NCBI GenBank assembly: GCA_016841005.1
Contig: JAEORG010000356.1
Coordinates: 1-5,376 of the forward strand
Direction of reading: 5' to 3'
Length of the DNA stretch: 5,376 nt
Origin: Candidatus Thorarchaeota archaeon
GTDB taxonomy: Archaea; Asgardarchaeota; Thorarchaeia; Thorarchaeales; Thorarchaeaceae
Shown: piece by piece, positions 1 to 5,376 of the stretch
Position numbering within the stretch: position 1 is the first letter of the stretch
Layout: each line of letters opens with the position of its first letter
Position numbers and translations under genes: made by a program
The notes under the pieces: model-generated
Database searches by the model: none
The model's input: only the letters and a program-made list of their open reading frames with translations
Told to the model about the DNA's origin: nothing

Positions 1-530
1 CGAGCTATATCACATTTTCTTCTCAAATCCGGGATTAATGCATTTGGATAATCAAATGCTACAAGAGACTCGAGAAGCTCTTCCATAATTGATAGTAGAT
101 TCTCAGCTTCCTTAGTCAATTCATTACGAATCGCATCAAGTGCAGCTCTTCTCAATTCACCAATAGTATCAGCAAGTCCAGTCATAAGAGGGCGTGAAGG
201 TATATCATACTCCTCCGCAGGTTCGATTTTACCGTTTTGGAGGATCGACAGTAGATAACTCGCCTCTGCTAGTTCTTGATATGCAGTGTCAAACAATCTC
301 GCTCCAGATAGAAATTCACTTGTTTCAAGTTCTGATTCACCTTGAGCAATCAGATTGTAAGCTTCAACTATCAACTTTCTTGCTTCGATGAAGTCCTTTC
401 GATGTGTTCTCTTAATTGATTCACTACATTTTCTGACTGCTTCTCTTGCAATAGGTAACACACTCTCTCGAATCTTATCATCTGAGTCTATCTCATTACG
501 AAATCTCTCAAGTAAATCATTTAGATCCAT
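1..530 (-). CDS. Translin-family protein (partial, C-terminus beyond left edge)
   Basis: The visible 176 residues form an all-helical, highly charged protein matching the archaeal translin/TRAX family, whose eukaryotic members form an octameric single-stranded RNA/DNA-binding complex (C3PO) involved in small-RNA and pre-tRNA fragment turnover. Seen here: a family-typical GLADTIGELRR segment at residues 118-128, a FDYPNALIPDLRRK segment at 159-172, and QELAEA at 85-90. The last carries an ExxE pair (E86, E89) resembling the metal-binding acidic pair of TRAX nucleases; I could not align the remaining TRAX acidic residues with confidence, so nuclease activity is only a possibility. The chosen ATG (530) has GGAG six bases upstream. 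An in-frame ATG at 542 would add four residues and cannot be excluded. The gene starts 15 bp after the taw1 stop, so it is probably its operon partner. Archaeal family members are around 200 residues, so little is missing. The family call is firm; the cellular role is inferred. Confidence 0.87.
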   Translation of the reverse strand, partial: MDLNDLLERFRNEIDSDDKIRESVLPIAREAVRKCSESIKRTHRKDFIEARKLIVEAYNLIAQGESELETSEFLSGARLFDTAYQELAEASYLLSILQNGKIEPAEEYDIPSRPLMTGLADTIGELRRAALDAIRNELTKEAENLLSIMEELLESLVAFDYPNALIPDLRRKCDIA

Positions 531-545
531 TGAAATCTCCATCCT

Positions 546-1514
546 TTACATTATCTTTCTGTTTATGTTCTTACTGCGAGACAATAGAACAACTCTACTG
601 CTTGTTTGCTCATCGTCAACAATATACCCGGTCAGATGTGAAAGATTCTTGGCAAATGCCATTATCTCTCTATGTGATGGTGCATTAGATCGGGTCAGTC
701 TATTCCTGCTTGATCCTATATGCATGTATCCCTTTACCTCTACAAAATCAGCCTCACTCTTTTCTATAAGCTTTGCATAATCTCTTGGATTTTCCATATT
801 CACTCCTGCCACCATCGTAAGACGAATCACTCTTCTTCCAGAGAGCGAAGGTAGAATCTCTAGTGTGTGATTGAGATTCTCCCATCCATTCTTTTCATTT
901 GGTCTACACAACCTGTTATATGTTTCATAATCTGGTGCAGGCAATGTGACATAGAGCTGAGTGGGCATAGTCAATTTCTCAATTGTACCTGGTCTTGTAC
1001 CGTTTGACACAACGAACGATGTCATGTTTCTTCTACGAATCTCTTCGATAAATTCGCTGAGCAAGGGATATAGAGTGGGTTCTCCAGCAAGAGATATCGC
1101 TACATGTTTTGGACTTCTTGCTTCTTCATACTTCTTGACATTGACATTCTGATTGATTTCCGGATTATACCCGCCGAGAGACCTTATGTTAGCGCTTAGC
1201 ACGCCTTCCAACAAGTCTTCCACTGATTCAAGAGAGTCACTTTGAACACTTGTTTGATTCCATGTAAAATCCACGTCTCTTGGAGTAATTCTCCAACAAA
1301 ACTCACACGAGTGAGTACATTTGTCTACAACGGGTGTCATCTGTAAACATCTATGGGACTCAATTCCATAGAACCTCTGCTTGTAACATTCCTCATCATA
1401 CAATAGGCTCTTTTTCTGCCATTGACAAGCTTTGAATGCTCCTCTATTCCCTATAATATGGTATCCCTGATCTTGTAATTTTTCCTTTAGGGCAAGAGGT
1501 AAACTATCAGTCAA
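546..1514 (-). CDS. taw1: Taw1/TYW1, tRNA 4-demethylwyosine synthase (radical SAM)
   Basis: Cytosolic enzyme that condenses N1-methylguanosine-37 of tRNA-Phe with pyruvate-derived carbons to form the tricyclic 4-demethylwyosine base, the second step of wyosine biosynthesis after Trm5. The radical SAM CX3CX2C motif is C66-C70-C73. A second cluster-binding set, C30, C43 and C56, has the same 13-residue spacing reported for the archaeal enzyme (C26/C39/C52 in Pyrococcus). K45, two residues after C43, falls at the Lys proposed to bind pyruvate. Other signatures are GEPT at 144-147, SNGT at 170-173, and the VEVKGYMHIGSSRNRLTR stretch before a terminal SSRVVLL. The 322-residue length is normal for the archaeal form, which lacks the eukaryotic flavodoxin domain. 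Translation is assigned to a TTG with no clear Shine-Dalgarno; a later ATG would delete the N-terminal cysteines, and no ATG or GTG lies upstream before the stop. It follows the radical SAM gene by 34 bp. Confidence 0.95.
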   Translation of the reverse strand: MTDSLPLALKEKLQDQGYHIIGNRGAFKACQWQKKSLLYDEECYKQRFYGIESHRCLQMTPVVDKCTHSCEFCWRITPRDVDFTWNQTSVQSDSLESVEDLLEGVLSANIRSLGGYNPEINQNVNVKKYEEARSPKHVAISLAGEPTLYPLLSEFIEEIRRRNMTSFVVSNGTRPGTIEKLTMPTQLYVTLPAPDYETYNRLCRPNEKNGWENLNHTLEILPSLSGRRVIRLTMVAGVNMENPRDYAKLIEKSEADFVEVKGYMHIGSSRNRLTRSNAPSHREIMAFAKNLSHLTGYIVDDEQTSSRVVLLSRSKNINRKIM

Positions 1515-1548
1515 TCCAACATCACGAAACGCTTTAGGTGCTATCTTA

Positions 1549-2814
1549 TCAGGATTTGCTATTGTTCATATTTTCCAAGTTTTTTCCCAAAATCTCTTGA
1601 TGATTCCAAGATCCAGTCAGATTACCCTTACGAGCCATTTCTCCCAAAATCTGTCTTGTTTCTCGGGTGAGATTTCCCACTGGCATATTCTCAAACTCGC
1701 TTCCTGGAAGAGGCATGAATACGTGTGCATGTATCTTTGCATCCGTATCTAAAATAAGCTGACAAATTTCCAGACTTGCTTTGATATCCTCATCGTTTTC
1801 TCCTGGTAATCCAAATATCATATCGACATGAGGTACAAATCCTACATCAAGTGCAATATTGATTGCATTAACTCCCTCTTCAACTGTATGATGCCGATTT
1901 GCTAATTTCAGTATTCTATCACTGCCGGACTGTAGACCTATCTGTACTGTCTTGTTTGCTACATATTGTTTCATCATCTCAAGTACACTTCTTGTAACGA
2001 ACTCGGGACGAACTTCGGAAGGAAATGCTCCAAAGAAGACCTCTTTTAATCCCTCAATTGATGTTGTTCTATCTAGAAGAGTTTGCAGCTTGTTCAGTTC
2101 TGTTTTCCTTCCTCTTCCGCCATAACAGAGGGCATTTGGTGAGAGAAACCAGGTACGTTCAAACCCTCTCTCATTGACTGCTCTTTTCAACCAGTAGGCT
2201 ACTGATTCCACATCGCGATGCCTGACAATTCCTCCTGTAAGATATGGAGTTGAGCAGAATTTACACTTGAAAGGGCAGCCTCGTGTAACTTCGATAGGTC
2301 CAACGATGTTCAAACCGACTGCGAAGGGCGGAAAATCATTCAAATTCACTCTACCTAATGAACTGGGTATTGGAATCTCTTTGCAGTTTCTCGATACAAT
2401 ACCATCAATATCGTTGGGATCTTCAGAATCAATAATCCGTTTCAAAAAATCCGGGAAGACTTTCTCACCCTCTCCAATCGCAACATAATCAAACCCAATT
2501 TCGAGTAATTCTATTGGTCGTGCAGTCGCGTGAGCTCCCCCACCAATGATTGTTACATTATTGCCAAGGTGTCTACGAATTTCTTTGATCTCATTATAGA
2601 TTGTTTCTCTCTGAGTACTCATCACTGAATATGCAAGAATAACATTACTCTGCTTCGAGATTTCTTCTATTCTTCGAACTGAGAACTCAATGGGTGCTTT
2701 AACTTCCAGCTCAGCAAGTCTTGGATCAACTTCAACAGCACCAATCAATGCTGCAACACTATATTTAGAGCTATTATGAGTTCTAAAGACCAGAGTATGC
2801 GAACACAAGTTCAT
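1549..2814 (-). CDS. B12-binding-type/radical SAM protein, MJ_1487-like, function unknown
   Basis: A 421-residue, two-domain protein. Residues about 1-150 look like a Rossmann-type cobalamin-binding domain (SVMSTQ at 63-68, GGGAH at 91-95, GEGE at 114-117) but contain no DxHxxG, so any cobalamin would be bound without the canonical lower-ligand His. Residues about 170-400 form a radical SAM core with CPFKCKFC, giving cluster ligands C180, C184 and C187, followed by core elements QIGLQSGSD (291-299), DMIFGLPGE (331-339) and MPLPGS (367-372). The overall order, including the early LVFR...YSVAALIGA start, resembles the archaeal family typified by MJ_1487, for which I know no established substrate. 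The ATG lies 10 bp after the beta-subunit stop codons and has no clear Shine-Dalgarno, so translation may be coupled to the upstream gene. The reading frame ends with tandem stops (TGA TAA). Radical SAM assignment is firm; methylthiotransferase, methyltransferase or other chemistry cannot be chosen from sequence. Confidence 0.88.
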   Translation of the reverse strand: MNLCSHTLVFRTHNSSKYSVAALIGAVEVDPRLAELEVKAPIEFSVRRIEEISKQSNVILAYSVMSTQRETIYNEIKEIRRHLGNNVTIIGGGAHATARPIELLEIGFDYVAIGEGEKVFPDFLKRIIDSEDPNDIDGIVSRNCKEIPIPSSLGRVNLNDFPPFAVGLNIVGPIEVTRGCPFKCKFCSTPYLTGGIVRHRDVESVAYWLKRAVNERGFERTWFLSPNALCYGGRGRKTELNKLQTLLDRTTSIEGLKEVFFGAFPSEVRPEFVTRSVLEMMKQYVANKTVQIGLQSGSDRILKLANRHHTVEEGVNAINIALDVGFVPHVDMIFGLPGENDEDIKASLEICQLILDTDAKIHAHVFMPLPGSEFENMPVGNLTRETRQILGEMARKGNLTGSWNHQEILGKNLENMNNSKS

Positions 2815-2824
2815 TCACACACTA

Positions 2825-3415
2825 TTATTCAACTACTCTCTCACTAACACCTGCATTGGTGACACTCATAACATGTATCCTGCCACCAGATTGAACATCT
2901 CGTGATATACCTACTTTGACAGCTCGAATTGCAATTTCTTCAGCTTGTTTGACAGTTAGGTTTTCATTGTATTCGTTCTCTAACACACCAAAAGCTGTTC
3001 GTGTTCCAGTGCCAGTAGCTGTGAAATCATCCGGGATTAATGAACCTCCCATATCAAGAGTATAGAGTGATGGTCCCTCCTCATCACTACCCACGATGAT
3101 TGTCTGTACATATAGAGGTGCAAGTCTTCTTGAGTAGAGTGTATTAGATATCATCTTCGAGAGGGCTCTTACAGATATGTTCTTCTTTTGGTTCAATTCA
3201 TACAGTTTGATTTGTGCTTTTAATCGGTTCACAAGCATCTGATAGTCTGATGTGAGCCCAGCGGAAGCCAATACGATGTTATCGGTGAGCTTGAAAGCTT
3301 TAACCCCTGTATCACTGAGGACCATAGTCCCCCAGCTAATCAGTGAATCAGTAGCAACTACAGCACCATCTGTGCATTTTATACCAACAACTGTGGCTCC
3401 GGTAGGAAGTGACAT
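2825..3415 (-). CDS. Proteasome beta-type subunit with Thr1 replaced by Ala (probably non-catalytic)
   Basis: A 196-residue N-terminal-nucleophile-hydrolase fold matching archaeal 20S proteasome beta subunits, which form the inner heptameric rings of the cytosolic protease chamber. The short leader MSLPTG is followed by ATVVGIKCTDGAVVATD, where active subunits have G|TTTVGI. The Gly at -1 is kept, but the nucleophile position is Ala7 (codon GCC). Aligned by eye to Thermoplasma beta, other active-site positions persist: D23 (=Asp17), K39 (=Lys33), D173 (=Asp166) and S176 (=Ser169) within SRDVQSGG; Ser129 is replaced by T136. Unless a base-call error created GCC from ACC, the subunit should neither self-process normally nor cleave peptides. 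Non-catalytic beta subunits are known in eukaryotes and reported in some archaea, normally alongside an active one. It ends with tandem stops TAA TAG and heads a four-gene leftward unit. A strong GGAGGT precedes the ATG by 11 bases. HslV is less likely, given the beta-type FGVLENEY and SRDVQSGG segments. Confidence 0.93.
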   Translation of the reverse strand: MSLPTGATVVGIKCTDGAVVATDSLISWGTMVLSDTGVKAFKLTDNIVLASAGLTSDYQMLVNRLKAQIKLYELNQKKNISVRALSKMISNTLYSRRLAPLYVQTIIVGSDEEGPSLYTLDMGGSLIPDDFTATGTGTRTAFGVLENEYNENLTVKQAEEIAIRAVKVGISRDVQSGGRIHVMSVTNAGVSERVVE

Positions 3416-3426
3416 TATACTCTAAA

Positions 3427-3432
3427 ACCTCC
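3427..3432 (-). promoter_or_regulatory. Shine-Dalgarno of the proteasome beta gene
   Basis: On the minus strand GGAGGT lies 11 bases before the ATG at 3415. It is the strongest Shine-Dalgarno match in the leftward gene cluster. The downstream radical SAM and taw1 genes lack an equally clear site, which fits translation starting at the first gene and partly coupled translation after it. The spacing is slightly longer than usual. Confidence 0.65.
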
Positions 3433-3468
3433 GATGACTAATGAAAGTCAATTATGGTCTGTTCCGCT

Positions 3469-3488
3469 CGTTTTTTAACGTTTTTGAA
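3469..3488. promoter_or_regulatory. AT-rich tandem 10-bp repeat in the divergent intergenic region, candidate shared promoter or operator
   Basis: Two adjacent 10-bp units, cgttttttaa and cgtttttgaa, match at 9 of 10 positions, so they repeat at about one DNA helical turn. The first unit plus the next two bases is also an inverted repeat (CGTT-TTTT-AACG). This is the most TATA-like stretch in the 112-bp gap between the divergent beta-subunit and NOG1 genes. A transcription start about 25 bases away in either direction would leave short leaders of roughly 30 bases on each side; on the left the leader would contain the GGAGGT site. No canonical TTTATATA box is visible, so the promoter role is inferred from position and composition. 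Confidence 0.35.
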
Positions 3489-3527
3489 GTGTTCATAGAT
3501 GATACAATTAGAAAGATGTGATTATGT

Positions 3528-4601
3528 ATGCGCAATCTTAACCCATTTTCAAATATACCCACCATACTTACTGCAGAGGAGATAATCGAATTTGCGCACA
3601 ACAAGTCACTCAAGATCAGTATGAAGAGCTCACTAAGACTTAGTCGAGTTGAACGAACGAAGATCCGAGAGATAACCAGACTACAAGAATTCGTAAAACA
3701 TGTGAAAATCAAACTCAGGATTGCAGTAGAAGATTTTCCATCTTTAGATAGGCTTCATCCATTCTATCTGGAACTAACTGAAGTACTGGTTGGTCTTGAT
3801 AAATTAAAACAATCCTTAGGCGCTATCTACAATTGCATTCCACCTATTGATGAAATTGCAAATAATCATCTGGAAGCAATGAAACTCAGTGACGACCCAA
3901 AACAGATCAAACGTACTCGTAGTGCTGCTAAAGGTAGAATTGCATCTATTCTCCGAAACACATCTGAGAATATCGATTTTGTAATTGAAGCGAAATTGAA
4001 GATGTCCCAACTTCCAGGAATCATTCCAGATTCACCAACTATAGTATGCGCTGGATTTCCCAATGTCGGAAAATCCACTCTTGTTCGCGCAGTTTCAACC
4101 GCTGAGCCAGAGATTGCATATTATCCATTCACAACCAAGAAAGTAATTGTCGGTCATCTAAAGGTTAGAGATCAAAACGTACAGATTGTTGATACACCAG
4201 GGTTGCTTGATCGCCCAATGGCTAAAAGGAATCAAATCGAGCTTGAAGCTATTGCCGCGCTCAAGTATCTTGCTCATGTGATTATTTTCATGATTGATCC
4301 ATCTGAAGCATGTGGTTGGCCTTTGTATGAGCAAATTGGATTGTATGAGGAAATCAGAAGGATGTTCCCACTAGTACCAATGCCAGTGGTCTTCAATAAG
4401 ATTGACATCACACCTCCTGAAAAGCTGGAGGAAGCAAGACAAAAGATACCTGACGCATTTGAAATTATTGCGCTGGAAGGTAAGGGCGTAGATGAACTCA
4501 TGCAATCTGCAGTTGAAGAGGTCGATTTGAAACCCTCTCAGGAATCCATTGATGAGTATCTTGCATCTCTAGCTCGTCGAAAGTCCGATTCCTTTGACTG
4601 A
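3528..4601 (+). CDS. NOG1-family GTPase (OBG/NOG superclass)
   Basis: A 357-residue GTPase resembling archaeal NOG1 proteins; eukaryotic NOG1 acts in large ribosomal subunit assembly, so a role in 50S maturation is inferred. It opens with the family-typical NPFSNIPTILTAEE (residues 5-18), continues with a helical, basic N-terminal domain to about 165, then the G domain: G1 GFPNVGKS at 176-183, G2 around PFTTK (200-204), G3 DTPG at 222-225 followed by LLDRP, and G4 NKID at 290-293. The G5 region reads IALEGKGVDEL (314-324), with Ile where Ser is usual in SALxGKG. No long C-terminal extension of the eukaryotic kind is present, as expected for archaea. The ATG at 3528 fits the family N-terminus; there is only a weak Shine-Dalgarno. 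The gene is transcribed away from the proteasome unit, and its last 33 bp overlap the 3' end of rtcA on the other strand. Confidence 0.94.
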   Translation: MRNLNPFSNIPTILTAEEIIEFAHNKSLKISMKSSLRLSRVERTKIREITRLQEFVKHVKIKLRIAVEDFPSLDRLHPFYLELTEVLVGLDKLKQSLGAIYNCIPPIDEIANNHLEAMKLSDDPKQIKRTRSAAKGRIASILRNTSENIDFVIEAKLKMSQLPGIIPDSPTIVCAGFPNVGKSTLVRAVSTAEPEIAYYPFTTKKVIVGHLKVRDQNVQIVDTPGLLDRPMAKRNQIELEAIAALKYLAHVIIFMIDPSEACGWPLYEQIGLYEEIRRMFPLVPMPVVFNKIDITPPEKLEEARQKIPDAFEIIALEGKGVDELMQSAVEEVDLKPSQESIDEYLASLARRKSDSFD

Positions 4602-5376
4602 TACAATCCCGGGAGACCCTAGTTGTCCCTTCAGCTGGGTTTCTACTCCAAGTATCTGTTCAATAACCCAGAGATTCGTGATGAGATGAGATGTGATTTT
4701 TGTTACACCAATTGAACTTTCACCTTTTGCCAATGATAGAAATGGTACAAGCATATCACATAGGTGAGAATCAATCGGATGCTTGCCAGATAGCTCGTTC
4801 TTCAATTGTTGTGCAGCTTCTTGACCTACAACCTCTGCAGGTTTTCCACGTTCACCCAATGAATCTGCTCCAATTCGAAATCCTTTATCTGATTCTGCCC
4901 AGAGTACTATACCACTCCCTGCACCAAGATGTGGGTCATCACTCTTTGAGTATGATTCTTCAATTATATCAATATCATCTGTAATCTTCGATAATTTTTC
5001 TTTTGCAGATTTTGCTTGCCTTGATGCAACATGAGATGGAAGCCTAACACAGTGCGATATTCCTTGTATCCTTTTCAGATTTCCAAATTGTGATGCATGG
5101 ATGGGATTGATTTTATCCACATTTTCTATCTTGCACTCAACTAATCCTCCACCCTTCGGATAGTGCCCTCGTTTAATCTGGTTTATTTCTATTACAAGCC
5201 CCAACTTTTCCAATGTATGAACAAGAACTTCTCTCATATAATCAATAGGTGGGCTCCATGACACATCGGTTCCTCCCGTTATCTTCAATTTAATGGGGCT
5301 CGGTGCAAGTACAGCTGCTGGTAATATGGCTTGGAGTACAAGTGATATTGCACCTGCTGTTCCAATATCATAATTA
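4569..5376 (-). CDS. rtcA: RNA 3'-terminal phosphate cyclase RtcA (partial, N-terminus beyond right edge)
   Basis: The enzyme converts an RNA 3'-phosphate to a 2',3'-cyclic phosphate using ATP through a covalent histidine-AMP intermediate. The frame is open to the right edge and gives 268 visible residues, beginning with YDIGTAGAI, an internal motif of the family, so the true start and roughly 75-80 residues lie outside the window. Visible signatures are GGTDVSWSPPIDY (visible residues 33-45) and RGHYPKGGGLV, which fits the RtcA signature pattern RGxxPxGGGxV. Near the C-terminus, HLCDMLVPFLSLAKGE is followed by ITSHLITNLWVIEQIL, whose His (about visible residue 230) aligns with the adenylated His309 of E. 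coli RtcA. A TTG at 5288 lies inside the conserved fold and is not the start. Its 3' end overlaps that of the convergent GTPase gene. The eukaryotic Rcl1 paralogue lacks the catalytic His, so an active cyclase is the better reading. Confidence 0.94.
   Translation of the reverse strand, partial: NYDIGTAGAISLVLQAILPAAVLAPSPIKLKITGGTDVSWSPPIDYMREVLVHTLEKLGLVIEINQIKRGHYPKGGGLVECKIENVDKINPIHASQFGNLKRIQGISHCVRLPSHVASRQAKSAKEKLSKITDDIDIIEESYSKSDDPHLGAGSGIVLWAESDKGFRIGADSLGERGKPAEVVGQEAAQQLKNELSGKHPIDSHLCDMLVPFLSLAKGESSIGVTKITSHLITNLWVIEQILGVETQLKGQLGSPGIVSVKGIGLSTS

Noticed and set aside
540..542. Upstream in-frame ATG as the start of the translin-family gene
   Set aside because: Possible, but the ATG at 530 has GGAG at six-base spacing, whereas the upstream ATG has only an AAAGG immediately adjacent to it; kept as an alternative in the gene entry.
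388..780. Rightward open frame of 130 codons across the taw1/translin junction
   Set aside because: It lies antisense to two well-supported genes, has low-complexity Ser/Leu/Ile-rich content and no recognisable motif; a shadow frame.
3416..3527. Small RNA, tRNA or small ORF in the divergent intergenic region
   Set aside because: No tRNA-like stems, no structured GC-rich segment and no convincing small reading frame; it fits a promoter region.
3452..3712. Leftward open frame of 86 codons covering the intergenic region and the start of the GTPase gene
   Set aside because: It is antisense to the conserved NOG1 N-terminus, and its hydrophobic content reflects the opposite strand; no Shine-Dalgarno or family match seen.
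4691..4703. Short T-tract (gatttttgtt) as a terminator for the GTPase gene
   Set aside because: Only five T residues inside rtcA coding sequence about 90 bp past the stop; too weak to call.
4700..4984. Rightward open frame of 94 codons inside rtcA
   Set aside because: Fully antisense to conserved RtcA motifs, His/Leu/Gln-rich with no domain signature.
5286..5288. TTG as the start codon of rtcA
   Set aside because: The frame continues upstream to the window edge with the conserved YDIGTAGAI segment, so the gene begins outside the window.

Overview
The window looks archaeal. Its gene set combines families restricted to Archaea and eukaryotes (the wyosine-tRNA enzyme Taw1/TYW1, a NOG1-type GTPase, a translin-family protein) with a proteasome beta subunit, a B12-binding-type radical SAM protein of the MJ_1487 kind and an RNA 3'-phosphate cyclase (RtcA). 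Base composition is AT-leaning, and coding density is very high. No rRNA or other phylogenetic marker is present, so the lineage below Archaea cannot be fixed; an uncultured lineage is possible, but that is a guess.

Layout. Four genes run leftward from about 3415 to beyond position 1: a proteasome beta-type subunit, a B12-domain/radical SAM protein of unknown function, Taw1, and a translin-family protein cut by the left edge. Gaps between them are only 10, 34 and 15 bp, so they are probably one transcription unit. A 112-bp intergenic region (3416-3527) with AT-rich 10-bp repeats separates this unit from a divergent rightward NOG1-type GTPase gene (3528-4601). That gene ends by overlapping, tail to tail by 33 bp, a leftward rtcA gene that enters from the right edge. 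There is no gene-free stretch longer than 300 bp, and I saw no tRNA, rRNA, CRISPR array or mobile element.

How the genes fit together. Taw1 (tRNA-Phe wyosine modification), translin (RNA binding and processing), RtcA (RNA end cyclisation) and NOG1 (ribosome biogenesis in eukaryotes) all concern RNA maturation or translation. The proteasome subunit and the uncharacterised radical SAM protein are co-transcribed outliers.

The main point of interest is the proteasome beta-type protein. It has the full beta fold signature and keeps the mature-numbering Asp17, Lys33, Asp166 and Ser169 positions, but the residue that should be the catalytic N-terminal Thr1 is Ala (codon GCC). It is therefore probably a non-catalytic beta subunit, and another active beta gene should exist elsewhere in the genome.
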